A stretch of DNA of 64,000 nt from positions 9,176,001-9,240,000 of the forward strand of contig CM048572.1 in the NCBI GenBank assembly GCA_026413225.1, read 5' to 3'. How positions within the stretch are numbered: position 1 is the first letter of the stretch; each line of letters opens with the position of its first letter. The translations under genes and the position numbers were made by a program. Under the pieces are notes generated by a model. It saw only the letters and a list, made by a program, of their open reading frames with translations. It ran no database searches and was not told the origin of the DNA. Source of the stretch: Otis tarda. Lineage: Eukaryota > Chordata > Aves > Otidiformes > Otididae. This document shows positions 36,301 to 48,601 of this stretch, one piece after another.

Positions 36301-38200
36301 CAGATTATTAATTTTGTAATCTACCAGGTATTCATGATGTATCCACTGTAGCATATAACTATATTCTCCATTGTACTGCAGAAACATGCACAGTTACAGT
36401 CCTTGTCTTTAAGTCATCTGCTTCCTTTCACAGTATCTAGTATTACAATATGTGGCATAATAAAATGAAATACTAATTTATTTTCTGCCAGGCAGGTATG
36501 AATTGCATTGTGATCACATCTTATATGCCTACATTCGTCTCAACTGTGTAGTGGTGGACATGAGTGAAAATGACCCTGCATCAAAACACGAGGTAGAGGA
36601 CTCGGAAATGTCTGTGGAACTGGGAGAACTTGTGACTGGTACATTGCAAGAAGCCATGTTTTACTCTGTAGGCTGGCACTGCTTCCACATTGTATTCCAT
36701 AATCATACCGCAGAAATTAGGAAAAAAATATTTCCTATAGGCAGAAATTCATAGTGATAGACAGTTCTTCAGTTAGTATAAATCAACATTAATTGACTTA
36801 CGCAATATCATGTTACTTCACACATTTATACCTATATAGCCTCCACCAGACACACAAAATAAATTTTACAAAGCAAGAAACAAAAGATAATAAAAGACAT
36901 TTTTTTTTTTCTCCTAAGATCTCCTAATTTAACTTAACATGGTAGGCAGAGAATAGGAGTAGGAAGCAGGGTTATAGAAGCCTGAACAGACTTGCTGAAG
37001 GACAGAGAGACAAGACGAATTTAACCGAGGTCTAGTGGTGTAGCTGGTATTGCTGCTGCTGAGAGCACTGTGCCACTGTCTCAAGTCTGAAGCTAGAATT
37101 ACTTCTTCTCTGCTATCTTTTGCATCATCAGGTATTTGCTTTTTTTTTTTGTCCAAAAAAAAGTGCAACAAAAACTCTATTTCATATATAACATTCAAGG
37201 TCACTTGCATAAAATGTACAAAAAGCACATTTTTGTTGATGGAATGGCCTTTTGCTAATGAGGTAATTAGTGATATTACAGCAGAAAAAAAAGGGGGGGA
37301 TTTCTTTCTCTTTTTCTTCCTTTTTGCAAACCCAGTGAAGTGGCAAATTTTGTCGCATTTGCTGTATGTGCACAATATTTCAACCAGCTCTACAAAGTAA
37401 TGTGTTTTTTGAGTAGCTACTGTATTTGCTGAAACTAAGTTATAATAATTTGATGACTAGGAACAAGATTAATTCAATGAACTACTATTCTCATGACAAT
37501 TGCAAAATATGGTAGGGGACAGAATTAGTATGAACAGAAATGTTTAGGGCATCTTACTGCTTCATCAGTGAGAAGCCCGAGATGGAAAAATATCCAGCAG
37601 GGATAGCAGGGGGTCATATGTCTTGAGGTGCAGCAAGGTAGTCAGTTAATTTCTCTATAAGAAAACCAGGAGCTGCAATGAAAACTATCATCAGAAGAAG
37701 CGTGAATATATATATATAATAGACGAATAAAAAACAGTGAAAGATATAATTACATTAAATTATAGCAACTGCCATGTAAAAGTACCAATGAAAGTAACAA
37801 AAAGGATTGTCATTTCCTTTAGAAATGATGTTTGATAATATCGCAGATCCTTCTCATCTCCTCACACATGGAGATGTGCCAGTTATCCAACATCTAACAG
37901 GAAAACAAAGAGCCCCATTCCAGCCTCAGTTACAGCACAACTGGGAACAGCACTTGGCTTGTCAGTTATGATGTGACAATCAAAACTAGAGCTGACTGAA
38001 CGATCTTTGGAGAAGGGGATTTTTTTTTTTTAAAAGCTATAACATCTAGTACAAAGAGATGTTGATCTGTCTCCTGTTCTCTCACAATATAAATAATAAC
38101 CACCAATAATACTGGAAGGAAATTTTATTAAAAGCTTCATAGATTAACATTTTCATAGTGTAAGTATATGAGACCAAATTTAAAGCAAGTAAGCGATATG
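33346..38200. other. Non-coding stretch, few landmarks
   Basis: No gene is seen. Open frames on opposite strands overlap at 36929-37400 and run through poly-A/poly-T tracts, so they are not genes. The short TA repeat at 37706-37718 and the GRHL-type palindrome at 36254-36263 are the only clear local features. Confidence 0.55.
36254..36263. promoter_or_regulatory. Exact Grainyhead-type palindrome
   Basis: GAACCGGTTC contains AACCGGTT, the symmetric consensus bound by Grainyhead-like (GRHL/TFCP2-family) dimers. It lies in a slightly CpG-richer spot (36250-36290). The word match is exact. Function in epithelial gene control is inferred from the family. Confidence 0.45.
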
Positions 38201-38209
38201 CGCTTGTGC

Positions 38210-38219
38210 TATATAAAGG
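38210..38219 (+). promoter_or_regulatory. TATA-like box
   Basis: TATATAAAGG is a strong TATA-type word, preceded by the partial palindrome AAGCG...CGCTT (38191-38205). It lies about 410 bases upstream of the possible exon at 38631-38750, on the same strand. TATA words arise easily in AT-rich DNA, so it is recorded mainly because of that neighbour. Confidence 0.25.
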
Positions 38220-38630
38220 TCTAATATTCACTGAAGATAAGGAAGTATTTTTCAACCACATGTACCAGAGAACTGGGATTTAGAGATCTATAAATAGTTT
38301 GCTGAACTTATGGAAGAAGAGAGTTATAGCACAAAAAAAAATAACAAATTAAAAATTATCCACAGCAGAGTTGATAGGAAAATATTCTGTTCTGAATCAG
38401 AATAAAACCCAAGTTTTTTTTTTCCTGCCACTCTTCTGTTAAAAAAGCACTTTCCCCAGATCAGATGTTAACTAAGTGTTTTGGCACCTGCTGGGATGTG
38501 GGATACCATGGTTCAAGATTCTCTGCATTGTGGTTTTACAAAGATATTATGTATGAGATCATTCAGTTACTTCTTTTGGAATAATTTTTTTGCAAGCAGA
38601 AGAACTTAACTTGCGTATCCCGCATGTCAG

Positions 38631-38750
38631 CTAGATGTATAACAACACAGCTACAGAACATCCGCCCCGGCTCCATGGTAGAGATACTCACCCACCCCAG
38701 CATCTCTGATGGACGGGTGATTGCAGGATTCATCCAGGACATGAGGAGGG
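38631..38750 (+). other. Possible cryptic exon, 120 nt, phase 1-1
   Basis: A CpG-richer patch in AT-rich DNA is open in one frame. On the left it is bounded by a CTTAAC branch-like word and an acceptor-like CATGTCAG (ending 38630). On the right it is bounded by a donor GGG/GTATGT (GT at 38751-38752). The length is 40 codons and both ends split a codon after its first base, so the exon would be symmetric. The frame reads ...NIRPGSMVEI... then ...SISDGRVIAGFIQDM.... I do not recognise it. The minus strand is also open here and has a donor-like GGTGAGTAT, so strand is uncertain. No partner exon was found. Confidence 0.22.
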
Positions 38751-38760
38751 GTATGTCTGC

Positions 38761-41180
38761 TGTTAATAAGCTTTCAGATATTCTGAAGTTAGCTTCTGTC
38801 TTACTTTGACCAGATGTCACTGGACATGAAAAAAAACCAAAAACCCAATCTTTCTCAACAAATCTTGAAAGCATTACATTCTTAGTAAAACTGTGGTCTG
38901 GAGAAACTGGTATCACCAGTCAGAGAGAGTTGCAGGGAAAAATTCCCAACCAAGTAGAGAACCGATCCCTTTTAAATTTTCTAACATCCTTCTCACTGTC
39001 GCTTGCTGTTTTACCTGTATATACTTTATATGTTGCATCCCAGCAGAAGTTTTAATCAACGTCTTAGTACAAAAATGTATTTTCTGAACAGAAACTGTGC
39101 CTTGGAAAATGACGCACAAATTTCCTTTGGTTAATGTCAACACATGTAAAATAAGAAGTAAGTGGATACAAAATGTTATCTTATAATGTTAAACCCTCAT
39201 GGCATGGGTGTATTGGCAACAGAAAGTGCAAAGCAATGAAAGATCAGGACTATGGAATCTGCAGTTCTCGCAATCAAGTGACTTAAACGTAACAAATTGA
39301 AGCTTGCAGAAGTCTGAATTGTAAAACTAATAGAGCTGTTAAACTGGCTTTCCTTAAAATTATGAATTGGTTGGCTCATTTCTTTTAATGGCAAACAGTG
39401 AATCTTGGTCGTTTATCAGTGGACATGCTGTAAATCAGGTGCCAGGAGGGAAGGAGAACGCTTATTGCTAAACAAAAAGTTCCTGCCTTATTGTTAGACC
39501 TCACATGAAGCTGCATTGGAAGAACATGGATCCTTTTGTATTAAACAAAGCAAGACACACACATATCCAAATGTTAAAATGGAGTAAATATCTGATCAGC
39601 ATATACATACCTGTCACGATGATTGCTAAAATGGGAACAGCGAGATCACACGTGGTACACTAAGCAGCTGCCCAGACTCTTATGCAGTTGGTTATATTTA
39701 CAGAGAAACTGAAGTATTGTGTATTAAGTATTTTACAACATAAGGTCAAATTAGGGCTAGTCTAAACTAATATAACTCAGATGAAGTCAGCGGAATTGTG
39801 CCCATTACTTCATAGCATGCTGCAGTGACAATGCACTAACAACAGGAGGAAGGGAGACGCCTATTCTTTTTCTGCTAAAGAAATAATTCACCCTCTAATT
39901 TACTGATTCAAAACCAGCTTATTCCATTTTAGAGAAGAATGCATTGGGTTGCACCTATCCACCAAATTTGAGAATATCTATTATTAATTTACTTTTAATG
40001 TATTTTTATTGTAAAGGCTGATAGCAAAACTTTGGAAGAGTATATGGTCCCACACAAGCAGCTGTGAAAAGATCTCCTAGAATTCAGACAAACTGCATTG
40101 TTAATAGACTACTCTTAGTGAAGAGAGAAAACATAGTGTCAATCATGCATGCTGACAGGGTGCAATTAACCCAGCATCAAATTGTAGAGAGATGGATGGG
40201 ACCAGATGGTCCCGTTATCCTAACAAAGGATTATACAGCAAGTGTCCTTCGGAAGAAAGAGCGTTTTTTAACATAGACCTTTGGAACAAAAAAGATGATG
40301 TGAACTAAAGAGACATTACAGAAAATGGAAACTAGCAAGTGATGTTTTAAATATGAATTCCATAGTTAATTATGTGCTTTAAACACAAATATATGTTATT
40401 TTTTGATCATAATGACGTCTAGTGAAATTTACCCAAAAAGGTCTCTCAAGAGATTGGTGTCAAACAGAATCACTGAAAACAAAGTCAGCAAGGAATGATC
40501 GAAAAATCATAATTCTTGCTCTTCCTGAAAAAAATTATTTCATTTATTAACCTAAAACTGGCCAAACGCTGCTCCTCTAGTCTGCTGCACTTATGGGAAA
40601 TACATATTTGAAAACTAATTAGAGAGCAGCAACTGAACAGTGCACCCTGAAACCCTTCCCAGAGCACGGCAGCGACTGATGTTTGGGATTGTATGATTAG
40701 AACTAAAGCTCTCCCCCCTAATGAGATGGAGTATTAAGTATGGGAAGGATATAATAAATTTATGCAAAGAAATCAGGTAAAATAGGTAAATGAGAGGAAT
40801 TTCTAACAAAGGAAAAATCTCAGCTAAATAAGCGGAACATGTTACCTGAAAAAACCCCACTTAGTATTACTGTCATGTGAACAGTGCATAGTAATAGTGA
40901 AATCCCAAAGTCTGTGCCATTCCTGGTATTAGAACATGGGTCTTAAACCTCAGAACCTCCTGCCATCTCTAGGGACCTACGATTTCCTTCTATATATATA
41001 GATCTAACCACATCACATGAAAACGTCACATTGCAGGTTTCCAGGAGAAGGAAAAAGCTGGAAACAAACACAGAATGCTACAGAAGCTAGCTTATATGAC
41101 CTAAACTATACAGTAAATATTCTTTAATATAGATATCTGGCTTTCTTATTCTCCTGCCCAAGCACCACTCTCTGTGGAGG
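38761..41180. other. Non-coding stretch, nothing recognised
   Basis: AT-rich single-copy DNA without convincing open frames or recognisable repeats. An inverted word pair TTTCTG/CAGAAA lies at 39081-39094, which is minor. Confidence 0.55.
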
Positions 41181-41199
41181 CAGAGAGTGCAGTACAGCT

Positions 41200-41510
41200 G
41201 TTTGATATTGCCGAATTTGAGCTATGTCCTTGAACACCACTTGCTCAATAACAAAAAACAGCAACTAGAACAAGATAAGGAAATACCAAAGGCAAAAATA
41301 GTAAAGACAACAAAAAAACTATTAGCAATCCAAATGAAGCATAAGGCGCGTGAACAGTACATGGCTACCAATCAAATTAGATGATTAAGTGCGTGCACTT
41401 CGCGTGTAACTTAGACTATAAAAGACTAATGCTGACTGACGATAAAAGTCTCCGGAACACCATCCACGGAGTCCGTGTTTTTACTGCCACAATTCTCTTC
41501 CAGGTGCACA
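41200..41510 (+). mobile_element. LTR-like segment (possible eroded solo LTR)
   Basis: The segment is CpG-richer than its flanks. In order it shows the palindrome AAGTGCGTGCACTT (41387-41400), a TATA box CTATAAAAG (41416-41424), a variant poly-A signal GATAAA (41441-41446), and a short GC-rich stem CACGGAGTCCGTG (41465-41477), followed by GTGTTTTTACTGCC. Tight spacing of TATA, poly-A signal and a stable stem, then a T-rich downstream element, is the usual layout of the U3-R-U5 junction in some vertebrate endogenous retrovirus LTRs. No internal retroviral genes, primer-binding site or clear target-site duplication were seen, and the outer borders are guesses. It may instead be a cellular promoter. 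Confidence 0.35.
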
Positions 41511-44500
41511 TGAATTCTCACTGAATTGTTGGTAAGATCCAGACTCCCTATTTTCCTTCATCCAGGGCTGGCTACAGTGTCTCCATCAAATTGGTTTTCA
41601 CACACACATACAAAAAAAAAAGTATATGACTGAACAATTTCTTAATGGACAAATATCTGCAGTTAAGAGAAACATAACGTTATCAGTTTACTAGAGTATG
41701 AGACAAACTGTGTCTTGGCAAGCTCAGGCAAGATTCCTTCGCAGAATGTGATGTCTCTGACGTGCCCCGCAGACACTCAAGACACCTCACAATGACTCCA
41801 TTTCTCTTTTTGTCTGACCCTCTGCAAGGTGTGTCACACTTGGTGTTTGAATTTTTCCAGCAGAGGTGTGAAGAAGCTTCAGTCATATTTCCATGATTTT
41901 TTTTTCGGTTATGATTCTCCTCCTTTTCTAAATTCCACAAGATCTAGACTTATACCAGTGGATCCAGAATTGGCATCCCTTTCCTTTCATGACATCATCT
42001 TGCACAAAGCCAAAGGAAATATTTTGCAATGTACATCAACACAACCACAACTAAAAAAAGTGACCTGCTTGATGCCTTTTCAAAATTATCCAGTCTGAAG
42101 AATATCAGCTCTCTTCCAACTGAGGAAATTATAAAAGATCTAATCAGCAGATAGAATATAGCCATAGAAAATGCACATCAGCATACCTTAACGAAAGTAA
42201 AATAAATCTTGAAAGTTTAATATCCACCTTTCTTGGACCTAAATAGGCCCCTTTGGAAAACTATTTTATTGTTTCTCATTAAATTAGAATTGTGCTGAGA
42301 TGCCACTATCTACCATTTCCTATTATTATTAATGTAAAAAAAAAAATTAAAAAAATCACTGCATATTCAGCATTTCCCTAGTTAAAACTAGACAGAAAGA
42401 AAATCTGAGTTGTGTTTTTTCTTAATTCATGCTAATTTAAAACCAGAAAGTTCTTTACTTTTTTTTTCTCCCAGTTTGCATCTGCATTTAAAGATAGCAA
42501 TATTTTCTAATGATAATTAAGAACCTTTAATTTATTGGTTTATTACTTCTGTCCTACATTAACAGCTCTTACAGAAACAGCTCAGAGACACCACATGTGT
42601 GAATGTGCTTAATTCCTTTCTCATTAACCTCAGAAACACCCAGTAATTTCTGGCCAACTCAGACCACAAGTCACTGGATTTTCTTTGCTTTTCAAGTTGT
42701 GAGCAAAAGTAGTAGCTTACAGTCCAACCACGTGTCCCAAGCCTGCTGCTCACTGAAATTTCAGCTTTCATGACCCTTTTGCATTTAGCAATTACTGTTA
42801 AAAAGAGGAGCTTGTCATGTATCATCATTTACATATTAGGGTATGTTCTGTTAATGAAATGTTAATATTTTTCTGTAGTTTGCTCAAGGCAGAACGCTTG
42901 AATCAGGCTGGCATTTTTATCAAGAAAACAGAAAGCGACAGAGATATGCATATGGATAAGATGAAATTCTCCCAGTCTACACTGAGCACTCTTATTAACG
43001 CAACAGTAGGAATCGACGTTTCTAATTTGCCCAAAGACTCTTCTTTTCTTATTTGCTACCAAAACACAGTTGCTTATATTTTTCAGACATTTTTGGGTTT
43101 TGCTTATTTAACATTGATTGAAGTGAGCGTTAGTTGAGTCAGGGCACGAAGGAGCAGAGCTGGGGAAAGGAATGACTCTTGCCCAATGGGCAGTGGGTCA
43201 AGCTGGGTGTAGGATAGTGACTATCATTCAGTTTATGTCATTGCATCACTTCTATTTTCTATTCAACGAGGAACATCTCAATTGGTTTTGAGGATTAAGA
43301 TTGGGAGACCTTGCTTTTCTTCTAGTCCTGGAACCCTGGGGAGGAACAGCAAGCGCTTGGAGAAACCGCTGTGGGTGGGGGGCCCTCCTGTGCCATGGAG
43401 AATGTGGATTGAAATCTCAAGGTCAGAGAATAACAGAGCTCCTGTCTCATCTCCTGTAGGATGTTGTGAAGATAACCACGAGATTCAGTGATTCCTACCA
43501 AAGATTCAGTGTGCTCCATCACAGCACAAAAGTGGTATGGCAAAAAAAAAAAAAAAAAAAATTCACAGCCTGGCAAAGTTCATTCAGGCTGATGAAGAAA
43601 TATGCAGCCACTCTTATTTTGACTATTAATTCTTATAAATTCCTTGCTCTGTGCCTTGGGGAGAGGGCGGCTCTGGCTTTGACTGTCCTTGTCTCTAGCA
43701 GATCTAAGCCTTTTACGGCTGCTATTTTCTGCCCTGGCAGAATCTGTCTTTGGGGATCCCACGGTCTCTTGCAAAATGCAGTATCTCCTCTAGTCTGTTA
43801 TTTGGAAAACACTTCAGAAGAGATACACACCCTTGTCATCCCCTTCTTTTTGGACTGGTAGAGAACTTTGGAGCATCTGAGGCTTAAAAGCTAATGGGGC
43901 TGATCACACAAGTTCATTAGTGCCTAATCCACAGTTTTCAATGGCTGTGTGCCACAGAGTTTCTGCCTGAGCGACCTCGACAGGCAGCGGTGTAGTCATA
44001 TGGAGTTTTTAATAAGTGTCAGAAAACCTGAAGTACTAACGTATCCCTAATGTTACTTTTTGGCATCGCTATCCACTAGAGATGAAAGAATGAAATTGAA
44101 ATGTCTGTTTCCAGAAAAAAAGAAATCTCACCTGGGTTGAGTGTGAGGGAATGAATGGCTCAAGAAACCTGCATTAGGATTTGGTTAAATTCCATCCAAC
44201 TCACTTGCTTGACTCTGGCAGGGGTCAATTGGAAATTATCACTATTTGACATCCACAATGGCATATGTTTCAAAATGGGCTTTTTAGTTGCCTTTTGGGA
44301 TGAGTTACCAATGAAACTAGTTGTTGGCTTGACTGCATTAGTATTTATTACATCGAGTGTTGACACCGTGCCCTGTGCGACAGGACATGAAAAACTAAAG
44401 AGAGACAGCTTTTCTCAGCTTAAAGCACAAAGGAAGGGACACAGGGGCAGAGTGGATCACGGGGACATTCAGGAGTGACTGATAACCCGATCTTTCATAC

Positions 44501-45759
44501 ATACAACAGGGACGAAGGCGTGTTGATCCCTGTGACTGAAACGAGCTGACCAGCTGTATGGAAGAAAGCTATACGCTGTTGCCCTGCCAGTACATATTCT
44601 GTGCGTAAATCAGCACAGTTTCAGCCTCAGCATTCAGCCAATATTCCACAATATAAGCTTGTAGAAATACTTTAGTGACTAGCCTCAGAAAAATTACAGT
44701 ATGGAATAAATTATACTTTAATTATCTTTTGTTATTCTAGTACAACTAGCTTGACTGTCTTTACTAAAAGTCAAATTACAAATGTGTAAGGAAAGCCCAA
44801 AATTTGACCCTGTATTATATGTCATGTATGCATTTACAAATACATTCTTTACCTATTATTAGTGTGATTTTGGTCATAAGAAGAGGTTTTATATGTATAT
44901 TTTTAAAGACTATCTTAGCTGAAAAGTTTTCTGTTTTTTTTTTTTTTTTTCTTTTAATGAAACTATATCTGTCTTTGACCAAATGAATGTGGTAATTCTA
45001 AGGAAGGAAGTTTGTCTTTCTTTTTTTTTTTTTACTATTACGCTTCACTGAATAATTTGTAATAAGATATGTGTTAAATCAGCATTTTCTCAAATTGAAG
45101 AACAACTGATGCTAAAATATATGGTAGATTATAATACTTGTAATTTGCATAAAAATAAAAAAATCAGTTTATCACTAGTGTTCTTTCTAGCAAGGATTTC
45201 TAAAACCAGTGGCTAGGAATATTGTTGGTTTTCAGACCACACTTCATCTAATTATACAAAAGCATATCCACAGAATTGCAAGGGTTCATGGAAGAGATAA
45301 TCAAATCACAACCATTCAGAATGAGAGAGATGCTCAATGTGGAACTGCTGATAGAGCAATTTAATTACAGCAGTTTAGCTGCAAGAGAGTACAGTTCTTT
45401 AAGAGATGCCACAGGTTTAACATTACTGCGTACAGAAAGGGATACAGAAATAAAAACAAAACCAAAAACCAACCACAAAAGCAGATGAATACTCAAGTCA
45501 GGTCTTCAGGATGCACCTTTTTTTTTTTTTTTTTTTTAAACACAGTTATGTTAATATTTTCTTAGGGAAAAAAAAAAAATTTCCAAGTGCCCAGCACAAA
45601 GCAAGCATTGAGTTAATTCAGATCAGTGGGACTAAAGGCAAACTAATAATTTCATTTAGGAAAATATTTATGATCATAAACACTTTTCTAGGGATATTTC
45701 TGCAGTGACTTCTACATTTATTTATGTACAAGTCAGAAAAAGGCTTTATTCTCAAAATT

Positions 45760-45794
45760 AGAATCTTTATGACTAAAGTCATAATAAAGATTCT
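45760..45794. repeat. Imperfect hairpin, 14-base arm
   Basis: AGAATCTTTATGAC (45760-45773) pairs with GTCATAATAAAGATTCT (45778-45794) around a TAAA loop, with a 3-base bulge in the right arm. It is AT-rich. It could be a tiny inverted-repeat element or chance, and is too short for a typical microRNA precursor. Confidence 0.65.
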
Positions 45795-46150
45795 TATTGA
45801 TTCAGCTTTTGCTGATTCTCATGGTTGAAAAACAGGGTTTTTTTTTCACCTTCATAATTTTCTCCCTTTGTTGTAGACTGTTAAAACAGTGCAACTGATT
45901 ATGGTGAAAATTAATTTAATATCTGTTCTTTTAAGACTGAATATGTGCTGCTGCACATTTCATAAGAGACTTTTATTGACAATTTGGCCCCAAATCTTAG
46001 AAGCTGGCAAAGATGAACCACTCAGTTTTATCTAGAAGTTATTTGGAAGTTATACTAATGTCTATTTTTTTCACTTCAGTGCTGCTTTTTCTTAAGAAAA
46101 GCATGGCAAAAAACTTATTTCATTTCCATATTATTTTCTTTTTAAAAATA

Positions 46151-46164
46151 AATAATTAATTATT
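46151..46164. promoter_or_regulatory. Homeodomain-type palindrome
   Basis: AATAATTAATTATT is a perfect 14-base palindrome containing TAATTAATTA, a double homeodomain core. In AT-rich DNA such words are not rare, so weight is low. Confidence 0.3.
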
Positions 46165-47630
46165 AAGCATCGTACCTTTTAAACAATACTATTTCCCTTG
46201 TTGACTGTCAATTCTGTATGGACCAGAGCCCTCTTAGAAATGAGGCAGTTTACACATAAATTAAATACTAGGATTTACAGCTTCAGTACTGGATTATCCT
46301 GAGCATCGCTAAAACACACATAAGTGTAAAACCACTGTGAGTGCTAAAGGTCTCTGGAAACACAGAGGTGAAGCTCGCATGATGCAATGGACCACAGTCT
46401 CTCCATCACCAGGCGAACTCTATGCAGGTTGGTGTGCAGATGGGGAGTGACTTATACCCTGACTCTGCAAAAATACTCTCTCAGGCCTGGAAAACTATGT
46501 AAACCTTCTGTCCCAGCTCACTTGCACAGCCTCTCGGCAGAGACTATCACCTGGGGCACAGGGCTAAGTAGGTTTGCAACAGAGTTTTTGGGCTAACTGG
46601 GTTATTTTTGCCTCAGCTGTCTCCACGCTTTGCTGCACTGCTAGAGATGTTAGTGCCAAGATTTGCAGGATTTCTAACATACGCAGTGCTTCAAATTTTG
46701 GTATTTAACTAGGAACAGTTTAAAGAGTTTGGGAAGAACAGCATTTAGCATTTTCTGAAAATCATATCCTCGTAATGGGTCTCTAGGTGATTGTTCCAAA
46801 TGGGGAACACTCACAATTGCTAATCCCTTTGGAAATTTGAGTCCGTGGGGACTAGCGTGTAGCAGAACAGGGATTTGCATTCAAATATCCTTTGGGCTTA
46901 GGCTACCATCATTAATACTGGGCCATCTCATCTAATAGTGGTGCCTAAATCAGAAAAGCAGAGAACATATAAGACCTGCACTAAGACAATTAGCATGTAT
47001 ATAACTAACAAGGAATATTATGATTAAATGACTTTTTAAAAAACTTGTATGGACTTTAAAAAAAAAATATCAAAATTCCATTGAAATAAGTTAAGCCTTT
47101 CCCTCTTCCACCAAACTTATACATTGTTATTGCTATTTTACATGATAGATGAGTTAGATGGAGCAATTCCCATGTGAGATTTTGCAATGTTTATTTTGTT
47201 TCTCCCACTATTTTTATCAGTCCTAAAGTTAATGTTACATTTACACAGGCTTCTTACATCAATGACATATAAATATCCTGTGACCAAAAATGCGTGTCAG
47301 CAGTACACATCAAGACTTTTATATTAAGCTCTATTAAATCCTGGATATGTCAGTGGGTCTCAGTTTACAGCTAGCGTAACCTTACTTAAGCTCAGACTTG
47401 CACACCACATTAACGTGCAATGTTAAATTAAAAAAGTTTTCATGGCACAAGTGGTTGTTTGCCAACTCCCACTTTCACACAAAATGAAGATGACACTGCC
47501 TATGCTTATATGAGAGCAAAATTTGGTCCTCTAACATCTGATCTGTACAGCTGCAAAGAACAGCTAGAAAAAGCTAAAAACTCCACAGATTGGGGTTAAA
47601 GTGGGTTCTGTGTTGAGCATTGTCAATAGG

Positions 47631-47659
47631 TTCCTTGTTGCTAAGGAAACTATTTCCTT
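47631..47659. promoter_or_regulatory. X-box-like site in alternating inverted words
   Basis: GTTGCTAAGGAAAC (47637-47650) agrees with the RFX X-box GTTGCCATGGCAAC at 11 of 14 positions. It is embedded in three alternating words: TTCCTT (47631-47636), AAGGAA (47643-47648) and TTCCTT (47654-47659). The match is moderate. Confidence 0.25.
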
Positions 47660-48582
47660 GGTAGCTGCATGTTTGCCACATCTTACTAAATTGGTGTCAA
47701 TCTCAAGCAAAGAACAATGTGTTGTGGCATCACAAGAAAGAAAAACCCAAATAGGCTTAAAGTTTATTAAATACTAATTAAAAAATGAAACAAAACTGGA
47801 AACACTGTACGATAACTCACTGAAGAGCTCTGATTGTGTAAGAGTTGTTAGCTGGCCATACAGGTAAAAGTGTTTGAACAGTAAATAAAAATCTTTCATC
47901 TTCTAAAATTCTGAAAGGTACCCTTTTCACAAGATTGTACTTTTTTGCTGTTGAAAATCTCAGGTGAGGCATGCATATGGTAACTGGTTTTGTGCACAGG
48001 AATGGATGTGGTACTGTCTCATGGGTTTTTTTCCTATTGATCTAAATGTTAAATGATGTTTTTGCTAAATAATACTACATTATATGGAAATTTACAACCT
48101 CAGAGTAGGTAAAGCAGATTCTAGAAACCCAGAAGCATAAAAACACACTGCACACTTTTTGTGGACAATTATCAAGAACGGTTTGTAAGGAAATGATGAA
48201 GTATACCAGCTCTTGCATCCCGTTGTACCCCTCCTCCCCTCATGCTTTTCAGGTACACATACATTAGCACTGCCAATAATTTCTTTGGGCGGATTTTTTT
48301 TTTAATGGGAGGTCCCAACTATGCCATGGTATTCAATATATACTGTTAACTCTGGAATCTATCTCCGTGTTAGACTATGAGCCAACCAAATCATGTTTAT
48401 ATGATTATGAAATAAATTCAATGAATGTGGCTGAAGAATAAGATCAATTTTACGAGATGAATCGCACTGAAGAATACCAACATCGTTTCTATAGCTACTC
48501 ACAACCTTACTCCAGGTTCTATAAAATCAGAAAACAAAAAAACCAAACCTGACACTGTTTCAATATTCGTGCTTTTTTCCCA

Positions 48583-48601
48583 AATGACTCAATGAGTCAT
48601 T
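48583..48601. promoter_or_regulatory. Back-to-back AP-1 doublet palindrome
   Basis: AATGACTCA (48583-48591) and TGAGTCATT (48593-48601) are exact inverted copies around one A. This forms a 19-base palindrome holding two consensus AP-1/TRE heptamers, TGACTCA (48585-48591) and TGAGTCA (48593-48599), one base apart. The sequence is certain. Whether FOS/JUN-family dimers use it is inferred. Confidence 0.5.

Noticed and set aside
36929-37400. Overlapping open frames of 148 (-) and 116 (+) codons
   Set aside because: Both run through poly-A/poly-T tracts that translate to lysine or phenylalanine runs, and they overlap on opposite strands. They are typical chance frames.
42817-43137. ATG-started 106-codon frame with protein-like composition
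   Set aside because: No splice or promoter context, no recognised motif, and an opposite-strand frame across the same DNA. Not enough to call a gene.
43466-43861. Plus-strand open frame of 131 codons
   Set aside because: It crosses the 20-A tract at 43542-43561, giving a lysine run. No family resemblance, and an opposite-strand frame overlaps it.
45760-45794. microRNA precursor from the imperfect hairpin
   Set aside because: The stem is only 14 pairs plus a 3-base bulge with a 4-base loop, too short for Drosha/Dicer processing.
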